The position numbers were made by a program, and so were the translations under genes. A stretch of 5,741 nucleotides of DNA from an uncultured Macromonas sp. (GTDB lineage: Bacteria > Pseudomonadota > Gammaproteobacteria > Burkholderiales > Burkholderiaceae), in assembly GCA_946481585.1 (NCBI GenBank), contig CAMLOF010000198.1, forward strand, positions 1 to 5,741, written 5' to 3'. Positions within the stretch are counted from its first letter, which is position 1. Every line of letters starts with the position of its first letter. The notes below the pieces were generated by a model. The model was not told the DNA's origin. It worked only from the letters and a program-made list of their open reading frames with translations, and made no database searches. Shown here in pieces: positions 5,157-5,741 of the stretch.

Positions 5157-5741
5157 TCAGGCCACGGTGCGGGCTTCACCCGCGCCGTACAGGTTGCTGG
5201 TGCAGCGGCCGCACAGGTCGGGGTGGGCCGCGTCATGGCCCACATCGTCGCGGTAGTGCCAGCAGCGGCCGCACTTGGCTGCGCTAGATGGGGTCACCTC
5301 CACCGCGAGTTCGGCACCCTGTTGCAGCGTGATGGCCGAGACGATGAAGACGAACTTCAGGTCGTCGCCCAGGCTTTGCAGCAGCGCGAAGTCTTCTTCG
5401 CCCACGGTCAACGTCACAGTGGCCTGGAGCGACGAGCCCACGTTGCCGGCGGCACGCACGTCCTCGATGGCCTTGTTCACTGTGGCGCGCAGCTCCAGCA
5501 CGCGGCTCCATTTGGCCAGCAGCGCCTCGTTGGGCGTGCCCAGTTGCAGGTAGGTCTCGGTGAAGATGGATGGGGTGTTGCCCGCCAGCGCCCAGGCCTC
5601 TTCGGCGGTGAAGCTCAGGAAGGGCGCCATCCAGCGCAGCATGGCGTGAGTGATCTGGTGCAGCGCGGTTTGCGCGCTGCGGCGCGCCAGGCTCTTGGGC
5701 GCCGTGGTGTAGAGGCGGTCCTTCAGCACGTCCAGGTAGAA
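5157..5741 (-). CDS. ileS: Isoleucyl-tRNA synthetase, C-terminal part (cut by the window edge)
   Basis: The last 194 residues of a class Ia aminoacyl-tRNA synthetase are present; the catalytic core (HIGH and KMSKS motifs, editing domain) lies beyond the right edge. The visible part begins [14 protein letters not shown], part of the anticodon-binding domain. It continues with the conserved helical segment [16 protein letters not shown] and ends in the IleRS zinc-binding module: [12 protein letters not shown], then CGRC 16 residues later, giving four cysteines in a CxxC-x16-CxxC arrangement, and a terminal GEARTVA. These features match the C-terminus of E. coli-type IleRS closely and separate it from ValRS and LeuRS. 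The enzyme charges tRNA-Ile in the cytoplasm. The stop TGA lies 10 bases before the lspA ATG. The GTG at 5729 is an internal Val codon, not a start. Confidence 0.96.
   Translation of the reverse strand, partial: FYLDVLKDRLYTTAPKSLARRSAQTALHQITHAMLRWMAPFLSFTAEEAWALAGNTPSIFTETYLQLGTPNEALLAKWSRVLELRATVNKAIEDVRAAGNVGSSLQATVTLTVGEEDFALLQSLGDDLKFVFIVSAITLQQGAELAVEVTPSSAAKCGRCWHYRDDVGHDAAHPDLCGRCTSNLYGAGEARTVA

Noticed and set aside
5727..5729. GTG start for a 190-residue gene near the right edge
   Set aside because: The upstream codons to the window edge continue the IleRS sequence (FYLD before VLKDR), so this GTG is an internal Val codon of ileS.
1..5741. CRISPR array, tRNA, rRNA, insertion sequence or phage attachment site
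   Set aside because: I saw no regularly spaced repeats, no cloverleaf or rRNA-like sequence, no transposase frame and no terminal inverted repeats with target duplications.

Overview
The window looks like chromosomal DNA of a GC-rich betaproteobacterium. Comamonadaceae (Acidovorax-like) is the best guess, from the GC-rich codon use, the Burkholderiales-style chemoreceptor signalling domain and the ileS-lspA pair. Genus is an inference. I see no mobile element, tRNA, rRNA or CRISPR array.

Layout, left to right: (1) a 135-bp non-coding left edge with two small inverted repeats; (2) a complete minus-strand DMT/EamA-family membrane transporter (136-1068); (3) a 107-bp divergent intergenic region; (4) a plus-strand NADPH:quinone oxidoreductase of the zeta-crystallin/QOR type (1176-2168); (5) a minus-strand small exported protein of unknown function, whose 3' end overlaps the quinone oxidoreductase gene by 20 bp; (6) an intergenic region of about 400 bp whose right half (2751-2950) is only about 28% GC by hand count and holds a near-consensus CRP-type palindrome and other regulatory-looking motifs; (7) a plus-strand Aer-type PAS-HAMP-MCP energy/redox taxis receptor (2981-4621); (8) convergent with it, the minus-strand lspA gene (prolipoprotein signal peptidase), preceded by the 3' end of ileS (isoleucyl-tRNA synthetase), which runs off the right edge.

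Functionally these are mostly unrelated housekeeping and accessory genes. ileS and lspA form one transcription unit with a 10-bp gap. The Aer-like receptor stands alone with its own long AT-rich control region and is probably a sensor feeding a chemotaxis pathway encoded elsewhere. The quinone oxidoreductase and the receptor both relate to cellular redox state, but nothing in the sequence links them in one operon.

The most notable points are the AT-rich regulatory island with its CRP-like site in front of the receptor, and the receptor's combination of an Aer-type FAD-PAS sensor with a signalling domain that carries a consensus methylation motif, which E. coli Aer lacks. I see no convincing undescribed multi-gene system here.
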